DNA of 64,000 nucleotides from Nocardioides sp. (lineage in GTDB: Bacteria; Actinomycetota; Actinomycetes; Propionibacteriales; Nocardioidaceae), in the NCBI GenBank assembly GCA_020636915.1, contig JACJWV010000007.1, positions 158,119 to 222,118 on the forward strand, given 5' to 3'. Position 1 is the first letter of the stretch; every line of letters starts with the position of its first letter. Positions 1-8,427 of the stretch are shown here, piece by piece. A program made the position numbers and the translations under genes. The notes beneath the pieces are model-generated. The model searched no databases. It saw only the letters and a list, made by a program, of their open reading frames with translations, and was not told where the DNA came from.

Positions 1-2
1 AG

Positions 3-917
3 GGGGCGGCGGCCGTGGACAAGGCCCTGTACTTCGTGGCCGCCCGGTGTTCGTATGCGGAGCTGGACCGGCAGGTGGAGAAGGCACGCAAGGAGCACGA
101 CTCCGCCGAGACCGAACGCCGCCGCGCCGAGGCCGCGGAGAAGCGGCACGTGGACGTCCACCTGGGGGCGATGACCTACGACGGGCTGGTCCCGATCACC
201 GCGATGGCCGACGTCCCCGACGCGGTCGCGTTCGAGGAGTACGTCGCCACCCAGGCCGCGGGGATGGACCCGGCGATCCCGCTCCAGGTCCGCCGCTCGA
301 TGGTGCTGGGCATGCTCGGCGGCCGCCGCCACGACGACCCGGCTGGTGAGGGGTCGGCGCCGGGGGTGATGGTCTTCGTGCACACCCGCCCCGGGCAGGC
401 CACCGCCGACGTGGACAACACCCCGTCGACCACCACCGTCGAACAGGTCCGCGAGTGGTGCACGAGGGCCGGCACCAAGGTCACGATCCGCCCGGTCATC
501 GACCTGGCCGAAGAGATGACCACCGACGCCTACACCCCCACCGAGCGGATGGTCGAGCAGGTCAAGCTCCGATTCTCCGAGTGCCCGTTCCCCGGCTGCC
601 ACCGCCCCTCCCGACCCGGCCACAAGGCGAAGAAGCGGAAGAAGCGCATGACGACTGCGACAGGTGGGACCGCCGCAAGTGCCGAGCAGCATGGGTCCGA
701 CCTGGACCACCGCCTGGAGTGGCCCGAGGGCCAGACGACCTCGTCGAACCTGTTCCCGCCCTGCCGGGGCCACCACCGCCTCAAGACGTTCACGGACTGG
801 ACGTATGACTACGACCCGGCCGCCGGGTTCACCTGGACCAGCCCGCTCGGCTACACCTACACCGATCCCGGCACCCACCCCGGCACCGACCCGGGCAGCC
901 GGCGACATAGCGGCTGA
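3..917 (+). CDS. DUF222/HNH endonuclease domain protein (5' end outside window)
   Basis: This is the C-terminal part of an HNH nuclease-like protein of the DUF222 type common in actinobacteria. The frame is open from the first bases, and the visible ~300 residues are shorter than the usual 400-500, so the GTG at 15 is probably internal and the true start lies upstream. The middle is charged and helical, as in DUF222. Near the C-terminus a paired-cysteine segment (CPFPGC) leads into LDHRLEWPEGQTTSSNL and CRGHHRLKT, the usual HNH metal-binding layout. Such genes are often multicopy in Nocardioides-like genomes. The biological role is unknown. A terminator-like hairpin follows the stop. Confidence 0.8.
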   Translation, partial: GAAAVDKALYFVAARCSYAELDRQVEKARKEHDSAETERRRAEAAEKRHVDVHLGAMTYDGLVPITAMADVPDAVAFEEYVATQAAGMDPAIPLQVRRSMVLGMLGGRRHDDPAGEGSAPGVMVFVHTRPGQATADVDNTPSTTTVEQVREWCTRAGTKVTIRPVIDLAEEMTTDAYTPTERMVEQVKLRFSECPFPGCHRPSRPGHKAKKRKKRMTTATGGTAASAEQHGSDLDHRLEWPEGQTTSSNLFPPCRGHHRLKTFTDWTYDYDPAAGFTWTSPLGYTYTDPGTHPGTDPGSRRHSG

Positions 918-923
918 CCCCCG

Positions 924-951
924 CCCCGCCGGCACCCCCGAGCCGGCGGGG
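924..951 (+). terminator. Hairpin after the HNH gene
   Basis: Perfect inverted repeat CCCCGCCGGC / GCCGGCGGGG with an 8-nt loop, starting 7 nt after the stop codon. It has no U-tract, which is usual for terminators in very GC-rich actinobacteria. Confidence 0.55.
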
Positions 952-1059
952 ACACACCCATGCCCGCACCGTCGACGCGTGGTCGGTAGAGGAGATCTTC
1001 CGGCACCACGTGCCCGACGATCTCCCACTTCGTCGATGAGTCGAGGTCCCGGGGCCAGC

Positions 1060-1147
1060 CGCAAGCCGGAAGGCAACGCCAGCCCGAGCGGCGCCGCCCC
1101 GTCGTTGCTGCCCTTTCGGTCGCAACCCGAGACCGACCCGCAGGGTG
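1060..1147. repeat. Dispersed intergenic repeat, copy 1
   Basis: About 88 bp closely match 32424-32511. Shared blocks include CGCAAGCCGGAA, CGCCAGCCCG, GCGGCGCCG and CCTTTCGGTCGCAACCCG in the same order and spacing. Both copies are intergenic. No convincing protein is encoded, and its nature is unknown. The rest of the 918-1201 gap shows only the terminator above. Confidence 0.65.
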
Positions 1148-1201
1148 CGGGCAGTAGCCAGCACCCAACGACCCCCAGCCCGACCTCTCCGCCGGCACCC
1201 G

Positions 1202-1786
1202 TCAGAGCACCAGCAGCCAGACCACGAACGCCACGACGAGGACGGCGGTGCCGGCGATCTCGGGCCAGGCGTAGGCGCGGTGGGCGACGCCCGGCTCCCC
1301 GACCTGGGTGTCGCGCGCCTCGCGGGCGAGGTGGGTGATCCGCTCCTCGACGAAGACCTGGTAGGTGTCGACGGCGCTCGCGGACTTGGCACCCGGCTTG
1401 TCGGCGGCGGAGCGCTGCCGGATCGTCTGCCGTGCGGTGTAGCCGATGACCGGGGAGAGGTAGCGCTTGCCGCCGGACGTCACGGCCGTCACCTGGCCGA
1501 CGGCGACCTTGTCGATGGTCGCGAGCGGGACGGTGTCGGTGTAGTACATGCCACGCAGCACGAGGTCGCGCGCGGTCGCCCAGAGCGCGGGCCGCAGCAT
1601 GACCACCCAGGTCAGCAGGAGGCCGAGGACCGCCAGGATCGCGACCCCCATCGCGCGGCCGGTGCTCCAGCCCGCGATCGCCAGGGCCAGCACGACCCCG
1701 CACACGGCCAGGCCGAGGTAACCGCTGACGCGGCCGTTCGTGGCGTGGAAACGCTCCACCGCGGCGTCGGTGCGAGGCTCGCTCAT
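1202..1786 (-). CDS. PH domain-containing membrane protein
   Basis: 194-residue membrane protein. An N-terminal cytosolic stretch is followed by two close TM helices (about residues 21-41 and 45-66). A soluble middle domain (about 70-130, LRGMYYTDTVPLATIDKVAV) resembles the bacterial PH domain found in many actinobacterial membrane proteins. A last TM helix sits at the C-terminus (PEIAGTAVLVVAFVVWLLVL). The function is unknown. It is divergent from deoC, with 52 bp between the two start codons. The fold is assigned from overall pattern, not catalytic residues. Confidence 0.7.
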   Translation of the reverse strand: MSEPRTDAAVERFHATNGRVSGYLGLAVCGVVLALAIAGWSTGRAMGVAILAVLGLLLTWVVMLRPALWATARDLVLRGMYYTDTVPLATIDKVAVGQVTAVTSGGKRYLSPVIGYTARQTIRQRSAADKPGAKSASAVDTYQVFVEERITHLAREARDTQVGEPGVAHRAYAWPEIAGTAVLVVAFVVWLLVL

Positions 1787-1801
1787 CGGGGTGCTCCTGG
1801 G

Positions 1802-1832
1802 TTGTGGCCGATGCAGAGACCAACCCTATGCT
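1802..1832 (+). promoter_or_regulatory. Candidate deoC promoter, leaderless
   Basis: A -10-like TATGCT (1827-1832) ends 6 nt before the GTG start of deoC, so transcription would begin at or next to the start codon. A weak -35-like TTGTGG lies at 1802-1807 (19-nt spacer). No Shine-Dalgarno sequence precedes the GTG. Confidence 0.4.
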
Positions 1833-1838
1833 GGGTCG

Positions 1839-2822
1839 GTGACCCACTCCCCCACCCTCCTCGATCCGGCGACCGGGCCCGGGTCCGGGTCTTACGACGA
1901 CGTGACCGGGTCCGAGGCCTCGCTGCGGCGGTTCCTGCACGGCCTGCCCGGCGTCGACCAGGTCGGCGCGGAGGCCCGCGCCGCCGGTCTCGGGACCTGT
2001 TCGATCAAGACGACGGCGAAGGCGTTCGCCCTCGACCTCGCCATCCGGATGGTCGACCTGACCACGCTCTGAGGGCCAGGACACCCCCGGCAGGTCCGCG
2101 TCGCCAGAAGGCCTGGCGCCCCGACCTCGCTGACCTGACCTGCCCCCAGGTGGCCGCGGTCTGCGTGTACGGGCGACATGGTGTCGACCGTGAAGGAGGC
2201 GCTCGGCGACCCGGGTCCACGTCGCGCCGTGGCGACCGCTTTCCCTCGCCGGGCCGCGATGGACGCTCAAGCTCGCTGACACCCGCGACGCGGTTGCGGC
2301 CGGCGCTGACGAGATCGACATGGTCATCGACTGCGGCGCCTTCTGGCCGGTCGCTACCGCTAGGTCTTCGACGAGATCGTTGGTGAAAGAGGCGTGCGCC
2401 TGTCCGGACGGCACGCGCGCCCACCTCAAGGTCATCCTCGAGACCGGCGAGCTGCAGACGCTCGATAACGTCCTGCGCGCGAGCTGGCTGGGCATGATGG
2501 GCTGGCGGCGACTTCATCAAGACTTCCACCGGCAAGATCCAGCCGGCCGCGACCCTGCTGGTCTGCCTGGTCATGCTTCGAGGCCGTGCGCGACTTCCGC
2601 GAGCAGACTGGCCAGATGGATCGGCGTGAAGCCCGCTGGCGGCATCCGCTCACAAGGACGCGATCAGCACCTGGTGATGGTCAACGAGGTGGCTGGACCC
2701 GACTGGCTCGACCCGGACTGGTTCCGCTTCGAGCCTCCACGCTGCTTCAACGACCTGCTGATGCAGCGCACCAAGATGACGACCGCTGCTACAGCGGCCC
2801 CGACTACTTCACGCTGGACTGA
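1839..2822 (+). pseudogene. deoC: Deoxyribose-phosphate aldolase, multiply frameshifted
   Basis: DeoC cleaves 2-deoxyribose 5-phosphate to glyceraldehyde 3-phosphate and acetaldehyde, ending deoxynucleoside breakdown. The N-terminus is intact (SYDDVTGSEASLRRFLHGLP to IRMVDLTTL) in frame 3. After ~2070 the homologous segments alternate between frames: EIDMVID, HLKVILETGELQTLDNV, FIKTSTGKIQPAATLLV, IGVKPAGGIR (active-site lysine region), LVMVNEVAGPDWLDPDWFRF and SGPDYFTLD at the stop. Eight or more small indels are needed to restore a full-length protein of about 325 residues. The fragments stay well conserved, which looks more like sequence error than old decay. The GTG at 1839 is preferred because the upstream in-frame ATG at 1740 would overlap the divergent gene. 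It sits beside aldehyde dehydrogenases, as in other actinobacterial deoxyribose loci. Confidence 0.85.
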
Positions 2823-2827
2823 TCACC

Positions 2828-4265
2828 ATGGCAGACACGATCTTCGAGTACGCCCCTGGCCCCGAGTCGCGCAGCATCGTCGACACTGCCGTCCCACGGG
2901 CTTCCTCGTGGGCGGTGAGTTCGTCGAGGGCGCGGCACGTCGTTCAAGACGATCAGCCCGGCCACTGAGGAGGTCCTCGCCGAGGTCGCCGGAGGCCGAC
3001 GCGGCCGACGTCGACGCGGCGGTGAAGGCCGCACGCAGGGCCCACGACAAGGTCTGGTCGAGATGCCCGGCCGCGAGCGCGCCAAGTACCCTCTACCGGA
3101 TCGCCCGATCATCCAGGAGCGCGGTCAGGCGAGCTGGCCGTCCTCGAGTCGCTCTGACAACGGCAAGCCGATCATGGAGTCCCGCGACGTCGACGTCCTG
3201 ACCGTCGCCGCCCACTTCTTCTACTACGCCGGCTGGGCGGATGTTGGAGTACGCCGGTCGTGTGCCGACCCGCAGCCGTTGGGCGTCGCCGGCCACGGTC
3301 ATCCCGTGGAACTTCCCGCCGCTGATGCTGGCGTGAAAGATCGCGCTGGCCCTGGCGTGCGGCAACACTGTCGTGCTGAAGCCGGCAGAGACCACGCCGC
3401 TCACCGCGCTGCTGTTCGCTGGAGATCTGCCAGCAGCCGACCTGCCGCCGGGCGTGGTCGTCAACATCGTCACCGGCGCCGGCGCCACCGGTCAGGCGCT
3501 CGTGGGCTACCCCTGACGTCGACAAGGTCGCTTTCACGGGCTCGACCGAGGTCGGCAAGGCCATCGCCCGCGCGGTCGCCGGCATCGAGCAAGAAGGTCA
3601 CGCTGGAGCTCGCGGCAAGGCGGCGAACATCGTTCCCTGACGACGCCCTGATCGACCAGGGCCGTCGAGGCATCGTGACGCAGATTTTCCAACCAGGGCT
3701 ACGTCTGCTGCGTGGGCGGGCCTCGCGCCTGCTGGTGCAGGAGAGCATCTCCGAGGAGCCTCGACCGGCCGGGCGCCGGATGTCGACGCTGCGGATGGGC
3801 GACCCGCTGGACAAGAACACCGACATCGGCGCGATCAACTCCGGCGAGCAGCCTGGCGATCCGCGAGCTCTCCGACCTCGGCGATGCCGAGGGCGCTGAG
3901 CGCTGGGAGGTCGCGCGACCTGCCGACGAAGGCTGGCTTGGTTCCTGCCGACGCTGTTCACCGGTGTCTCACAGGCCCACCGGATCGCCCGCGAGGAGAT
4001 TCCTGGCCCGGTGCTGTCGGTGCTCACCTTCCGCACCCCCGGCCGAGGCCGTCGAGAAGGCCAACAACACGCCGTACGGGGCTCTCGGCAGGCGTGTGGA
4101 CCGACAAGGGCTCGCGGATCCCGTCCGTGGCCCACCAGCTGCGCGCTGGCGTGGTGGGCCAACACGTTCAACAAGTTCGACCCGACGAGCCCTTCTGGCG
4201 GGTTCAAGGAGTCCGGCTACGGCCGCGAGGGCGGCCGCCACGGTCTGGAGGCCTACCTCAAGTGA
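2828..4265 (+). pseudogene. Aldehyde dehydrogenase family protein, multiply frameshifted
   Basis: NAD(P)-dependent aldehyde dehydrogenase, about 480 residues if repaired. It begins ATG at 2828 (ADTIFEYAPGPESRSIVD). Conserved pieces occur in order but in changing frames: DVDAAVKAARRAHDKVWSR, DVDVLTVAAHFFYYAGWAD, GNTVVLKPAETTPLTALLFA, GVVVNIVTGAGATGQALVG, the FTGSTEVGKA type nucleotide-binding segment, the NQGYVCC catalytic-cysteine region near 3690-3710, VLSVLTFRTP and ESGYGREGGRHGLEAYLK at the end. About ten indels are needed. Position after deoC suggests it oxidises the acetaldehyde from deoxyribose-phosphate cleavage (inference). Its stop overlaps the next gene's GTG. Confidence 0.85.
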
Positions 4266-5127
4266 GCAGGATCGACGTCCGCAAGACCCACAAGCTCGCT
4301 ATCGGGGCGCGTTCCGCGCTCGGAGTCCGGCCACCCTACGAGGTGGTCGACAGCAAGGGGACCTTCAGGCCAACGCCGCCCTCGCTCTCCCGCAAGGACG
4401 CCTGGGACGCCGTCGTCGCGGCTCGGAAGGCCTCTGGCGGCTGGTCGGGCCGCACGGCGTACAACCGCGCCCAGATCCTCTACCGATCGCCGAGACGTCG
4501 CGGAGGACCGCCGCCCGCAGTTCGCAGGCGGTCGCGCAGTCCGAGGGACTCTTGTCGTCGAAGGCGGAGAAGGTCTCGACGAGGCGATCGGACCGGCTGG
4601 TCTGGTACGCTGGCTGGGCCGACAAGATCACCCAGGTCGTCGGCAACGCCAACCCGGTGGCCGGGCCCTACTTCAACCTCTCCACGCCGGAGCCGACCGG
4701 TGTCGTCGCCGTGCTCGCCCCCCAGGAGTCCAGCCTGCTCGGGCTCGTGAGCGTCGTCGCGCCCGTCATCGTCACCGGCAACACGGTCGTCGTGGTGTCC
4801 TCCCACGCGCGACCGCTGCCGGCGGTGACCTTCGCCGAGGTCCTCGCCACCTCCGACGTGCCGGGCGGGGTGGTCAACATCCTGACCGGCTCGGCGGCGA
4901 CGGTCGGCCCCTGGCTCGCCGCGCACATGGATGTCAACGCCATCGACCTCACCGGGGTCGCCGGCGACGTCGCCCTGGCGACCGATCTCGAGGTCGCTGC
5001 GGCCGACAACCTCAAGCGCGTACGCCGGGCGCCGGCCGCCGAGCCGGACTGGACACTCGACCAGGGGCTGGAGCCGATGACGGCGTTCCTCGAGACCAAG
5101 ACGGTCTGGCACCCCATCGGCAGCTGA
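4262..5127 (+). pseudogene. Second aldehyde dehydrogenase-like protein, N-terminal third frameshifted
   Basis: The GTG at 4262 overlaps the preceding stop. The first ~100 codons switch frame several times (VSRIDVRKTHKLAIG, YEVVDSKGTF, QANAAL, DAVVAARKASGGWSGRTAYN). From ~4570 to the stop the frame is clean: WYAGWADKITQVVGNANPVA, STPEPTGVVAVLAPQESSLL, VIVTGNTVVVVSS, VPGGVVNILTGSAATVGPWL. At about 285 residues it lacks the second half of a normal aldehyde dehydrogenase, including the catalytic-cysteine segment. This short, cysteine-less ALDH-like partner encoded after a full-length ALDH is plausibly a real family, so the missing half may be natural while the frameshifts are not. Confidence 0.75.
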
Positions 5128-5140
5128 CCGGCCTCGTCCG

Positions 5141-5752
5141 TTGCGCGCCCGTGTGATCGTCCTGGCCGGCCCGTCGGGGGCCGGCAAGTCCCGCCTCGCC
5201 GAACGGCTCGGCCTGCCGGTCCTGCGGCTGGACGACTTCTACAAGAGCGGCGGCGACCCCACGCTCCCGCTGATCACTGAGGGCGCCAACGCCGGCATCG
5301 TCGACTGGGACGACCCGGCCTCGTGGTTGCTCGAGGACGCGATGGCCGCGCTCGAGGAGCTGTGCCGGACCGGGCGCGCCGAGGTGCCGGTCTACGACAT
5401 CGCCCACGACGGGCGATGCGGGTGGCAGACCCTCGAGCTCGACGGGCACGACCTGTTCCTGGCCGAGGGGATCTTCGCCCAGGAGGTCGTGCCCCACTGC
5501 GTGGAGGCCGGGCTCGTCGCGGCGGCGTACTGCGTGCGCCAGCACCCGGTGGTGACCTTCTGGCGCCGACTCACCCGCGACCTGCGCGAGCACCGCAAGC
5601 CGCCGCTGGTGCTGGTGCGACGCGGCGTGGCGCTCCTGCGCGACCAGCGGCGGGTCGTCGCCCACGCGGTCGCCCGCGGCTGCACACCGGTGCACCCTGA
5701 CGAGGCGTACGCCGCCGTGCACGCCCTGCTCAGGAGGGAGCCGCAGCCGTGA
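5141..5752 (+). CDS. Uridine kinase-like P-loop NTPase
   Basis: 203-residue P-loop kinase. Walker A is GPSGAGKS (residues ~10-17), followed by LPVLRLDDFYK, the DDFY segment typical of uridine kinase and phosphoribulokinase relatives that binds the nucleoside, and DWDDPASW. The C-terminus carries basic RRLTRDLREHRKPPL, like a kinase lid. The expected reaction is phosphorylation of uridine/cytidine, which fits the salvage genes nearby. The start is TTG at 5141; GTG at 5153 is an alternative 4 codons in. It begins 14 nt after the ALDH-like gene and overlaps the next gene by GTGA, so the two are likely translated together. Confidence 0.8.
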   Translation: MRARVIVLAGPSGAGKSRLAERLGLPVLRLDDFYKSGGDPTLPLITEGANAGIVDWDDPASWLLEDAMAALEELCRTGRAEVPVYDIAHDGRCGWQTLELDGHDLFLAEGIFAQEVVPHCVEAGLVAAAYCVRQHPVVTFWRRLTRDLREHRKPPLVLVRRGVALLRDQRRVVAHAVARGCTPVHPDEAYAAVHALLRREPQP

Positions 5753-6324
5753 CCACCGGACCCCGCGAGGACTGGCCCCAGCGCGTCTTCCGAGAGCGGC
5801 TCGTGCAGCCGGACCGGGTGTCGTGCGGCGCGACCTGTCTGGTCGTGGCACGGATGATCGAGGACCACGCCTACGGCGAGCGGATCGGCGCCGCCGCCTC
5901 GATCCCCGACGAGTTCCGGGCCGAGGTCCTCGCGATGCACCGGCGGGTGACCGGGTTCGTGGACCACGGCCGACTGCAGCTGCCCTGGCCGCGAGCGCTC
6001 GGGACCCCGCCCTGGGCGGTCGCCCGCGAGCTGGGCGAGTGGGAGCCGGACGGGCGCCGGGTGCGCTGGATCCGCATCGCCCCGGCCGCCGGGTATGACG
6101 CGGTCGTCGCGGCGACCCGCGCTCGGCGGCCGGTGCCGGTCTACGTCGGCAACGCCTGGATGCCCCGCCACGTCGTGCTCGCGCTGGGCGAGGAGCGCGG
6201 CCGGCTGCGCTGCTACGAGCCCGCGCGCGGCCGGCTCGTCGACCTCGGCCGGGAGGACTTCCGTCGCTCCCGGCTCGGTGTCGCCGGCTGGGACCACGCG
6301 TGGTCGGCGGTGCTCCCCCGCTGA
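5749..6324 (+). CDS. Conserved hypothetical protein coupled to the kinase
   Basis: 191 residues, no signal peptide or TM segment, not assigned to a named family. Near residue 25 it has VSCGATCLVVARM, a cysteine at the start of a helix. Later it has PVPVYVGNAWMPRHVVLALG followed by LRCYEPARGRLVDLGREDF. The Cys-helix / His-strand / Tyr-Glu-Pro order is reminiscent of C39-like and other papain-fold proteins, but the catalytic triad cannot be proven by eye. The GTG start overlaps the kinase stop by 4 bp, pointing to a linked function. Confidence 0.6.
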   Translation: MTTGPREDWPQRVFRERLVQPDRVSCGATCLVVARMIEDHAYGERIGAAASIPDEFRAEVLAMHRRVTGFVDHGRLQLPWPRALGTPPWAVARELGEWEPDGRRVRWIRIAPAAGYDAVVAATRARRPVPVYVGNAWMPRHVVLALGEERGRLRCYEPARGRLVDLGREDFRRSRLGVAGWDHAWSAVLPR

Positions 6325-6332
6325 TCGGGCCA

Positions 6333-6358
6333 GCTGATCAGACCTGCTGATCAGACCT
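6333..6358. repeat. Two tandem 13-bp repeats in a convergent gap
   Basis: CTGATCAGACCTG is repeated exactly twice, and a third partial copy (CTGATCGGGCC) overlaps the upstream stop at 6321. It fills most of the 40-bp gap between convergent genes. TGATCA in each unit is palindromic. Confidence 0.6.
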
Positions 6359-6364
6359 GGGCGG

Positions 6365-6745
6365 TCAGCCCAGGGCCTTGGCCTTCAGGCTGTCGAACTC
6401 GGCCTGGCTGATGGCGCCGGAGTCGAGGAGGCTCTTGGCCTGTGCGATCTGGTCGGCCGGCGACGCACCGGTCGTGACCGACCGGATGTAGGCCTCCTGG
6501 TCGGCCTGCATGGACTTGATCGCGGACACCTGGCGCTCGGCCATCCCCCGGCCGCGGGCGATCAGGTAGACCAGCGCGGTCAGGATCGGGAAGAAGATCA
6601 GGAAGAGGACCCAGACGGCCTTCCACCAGCCGCTCAGCTCGTGATCCCGGAACATGTCCGTGAGGATCTGGAAGAGCACCATGAGGTACGCCATGAGCAG
6701 GAAGAACGCGATGATGAACCAGAAGAAGTCCCAGAAGCTGTCCAC
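6365..6745 (-). CDS. PLDc_N/SHOCT domain small membrane protein
   Basis: 126 residues with a GTG start. Two TM helices (about residues 5-28 and 42-64) flank FRDHELSGWWKAVW, the usual phospholipase-D nuclease N-terminal membrane motif. The C-terminal ADQIAQAKSLLDSGAISQAEFDSLKAKALG is a clear SHOCT motif (short C-terminal domain, thought to mediate oligomerisation). No enzymatic activity is expected. It lies 9 bp after the antiporter gene on the same strand and is probably co-transcribed. Confidence 0.8.
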   Translation of the reverse strand: MDSFWDFFWFIIAFFLLMAYLMVLFQILTDMFRDHELSGWWKAVWVLFLIFFPILTALVYLIARGRGMAERQVSAIKSMQADQEAYIRSVTTGASPADQIAQAKSLLDSGAISQAEFDSLKAKALG

Positions 6746-6754
6746 CCTCGGACC

Positions 6755-7951
6755 CTAGGTTCCGGCGGCGCTCCCGGGGCTCACCCGATCCGGGTGACGC
6801 ACGGTCAGCAGCCGCTGGCCGACCAGTGGGCAGACCAGCACCGTGATCGCCCCGCCCGCGACCAGCACGGACGCGTTGAGCGGCGTCATCTGCCCCTCGG
6901 ACACCGCGACCGACGTGACGGCCACGATGATGGGCAGCCCGGTGGCGGCGAACATCCCCATGGCGGCGCTCTCTCGCCGGTCGAAGCCGCTCCCGCGCGC
7001 CGCGAACCGGACCGCACCTCCGCGCACCACCACCATGAGCAGGACGAAGGCGGTCAGCGCCACGGGCTCGGCCCACACCGCGGCCGGGTCGATCGCCATG
7101 CCGGAGGTGATGAAGAAGACCGGGATGAGGAGGCCGAACGCCAGCCCCTGCAGCTTGTGCTCCAGGCTCTCGTGCCCGGCCGGCACCAGCAGCCGCAGCA
7201 CGAAGCCGGCGGTGAAGGCACCGAGCACGCCGTCCAGGTCGAACGCGGCAGCGGCCACCCCCAGGGTGACCAGCAGCAGCACCACCAGGCGCACCTGGGT
7301 CTGCCCGGACGTCTCCGCGCCCCGCTGGACGACGGCGAGCACCCGGGACTCCTCACGGCTCAGCACCGCGCCGAACCGGTGGACGAGCACCGCGACCGCG
7401 GCGAACAGGAGCAGCACCACCAGCGACGTCACGGGGCCCCGGGTGCTGAGCAGGATCGCCATCGCGACGATCGGCCCGAGCTCGCCGTACGCCCCGTGGT
7501 GGAGGAGGGTCCGCCCGAACGGCGTCGCGAGGACGCCGCTGTCCTTGAGGATCGGCAGGAGCGTGCCGATCGCGGTCGAGGTCATCGCGATCGCCACCGC
7601 GGCCTCGGCGTGGATGTGGTCGCTCAGCCCGACGAGCCAGACCAGGCCGAGCGCGACGCCGAGCGAGATGACCCACGTGAGGAGCGCGCGCCGCCCGCCG
7701 CGGCCGACGAGCTCGGCCGGCTCGATCTCGTAGCCGGCGAGCAGGAACAGCATCCCCAGGCCCAGCTGCCGCAGCATCTCCACGCCCTGGCCCGTGGCGG
7801 CGAGACCGAGCACGTAGGGGCCGATGACCACCCCGAGCACCAGCAGCAGCACCACCTCCGGGACCCGGTGACGGAACACGATCCCGGACAGCAGGGGAGC
7901 CAGGACCGCGCAGAGCGCGATCCAGAACAACGACTCCCCTGCGTCGGGCAT
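6755..7951 (-). CDS. Cation:proton antiporter (CPA2 family)
   Basis: About 398 residues with 11-13 TM helices. It has the sodium/hydrogen exchanger fold: FRHRVPEVVLLLVLGVVIGP near the N-terminus, LFLLAGYEIEP (the segment carrying the charged ion-binding residue in CPA2 proteins), and a C-terminal half with GVLGAFTAGFVLRLL, PVFFITSGMAID and MGMFAATGLPIIVAV. No C-terminal TrkA domain is present. The start chosen is the ATG at 7951, which overlaps the upstream stop (TGATG), rather than a longer frame starting 12 codons earlier. Confidence 0.85.
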   Translation of the reverse strand: MPDAGESLFWIALCAVLAPLLSGIVFRHRVPEVVLLLVLGVVIGPYVLGLAATGQGVEMLRQLGLGMLFLLAGYEIEPAELVGRGGRRALLTWVISLGVALGLVWLVGLSDHIHAEAAVAIAMTSTAIGTLLPILKDSGVLATPFGRTLLHHGAYGELGPIVAMAILLSTRGPVTSLVVLLLFAAVAVLVHRFGAVLSREESRVLAVVQRGAETSGQTQVRLVVLLLVTLGVAAAAFDLDGVLGAFTAGFVLRLLVPAGHESLEHKLQGLAFGLLIPVFFITSGMAIDPAAVWAEPVALTAFVLLMVVVRGGAVRFAARGSGFDRRESAAMGMFAATGLPIIVAVTSVAVSEGQMTPLNASVLVAGGAITVLVCPLVGQRLLTVRHPDRVSPGSAAGT

Positions 7952-8427
7952 CAGGACGTCCAGACGACGAAGACCAGCACCAGCCACGCCGCGGCGACGC
8001 CGAGGGCGACCAGCAGCGTCAGCGCGCCGACGACGAACCAGGTGCGGCCGGCACCCTCCGCGCTCCGCTCGGTCGCCGTCGCGTCGACCCGTTCGGGCCG
8101 CTTCGGGTCGTAGACGACCTCGAGCTTCTCGCCGACCCGCGGCGGTGGCGCCGGCAGGTCGGTCAGGGTGACGGCCTCGATCGGCTCGGTGGCCCCCTCG
8201 GGCACGTAACGGACCAGGGCGAAGTAGCGGGTGTCGGGCTCGCGGCCGAAGCTCAGGTCCTTGGCCTGCAGCTCGACGACCTCCCCGATCACGGGCACGC
8301 CGCGGTCCAGGAAGCCCTCGGCGGAACTCCGGACCGCGCGACCCTTCAGCATCAGCACGACACCCACCACGAGGATGAGCAGGCTGCTGCCCACCAGCAG
8401 CACGGTCGGGACGTAGTGGATCTTCAC
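7951..8427 (-). CDS. DUF3592-like membrane protein
   Basis: 158 residues: an N-terminal TM helix (PTVLLVGSSLLILVVGVVLML), an outer beta-rich domain with VPVIGEVVELQAKD, YFALVRYVPEGATEPIEAVT and VGEKLEVVYDPKRPERVD, then a C-terminal TM helix. The pattern V(I)GEVV...F...GE.V.V.YDP.P is typical of DUF3592; the function is unknown. The GTG start overlaps the adenosine deaminase stop (GTGA), and its stop overlaps the antiporter ATG, placing it in one transcription unit with both. Confidence 0.75.
   Translation of the reverse strand: MKIHYVPTVLLVGSSLLILVVGVVLMLKGRAVRSSAEGFLDRGVPVIGEVVELQAKDLSFGREPDTRYFALVRYVPEGATEPIEAVTLTDLPAPPPRVGEKLEVVYDPKRPERVDATATERSAEGAGRTWFVVGALTLLVALGVAAAWLVLVFVVWTS

Noticed and set aside
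1740..1838. Upstream ATG start for deoC.
   Set aside because: It would overlap the divergent membrane-protein gene and add a tail unlike DeoC; a -10 box sits right before the GTG at 1839.
4570..5127. Truncation of the second aldehyde dehydrogenase as recent damage.
   Set aside because: The end is clean and followed closely by the next gene; a short ALDH-like partner lacking the catalytic half may be a natural family form.
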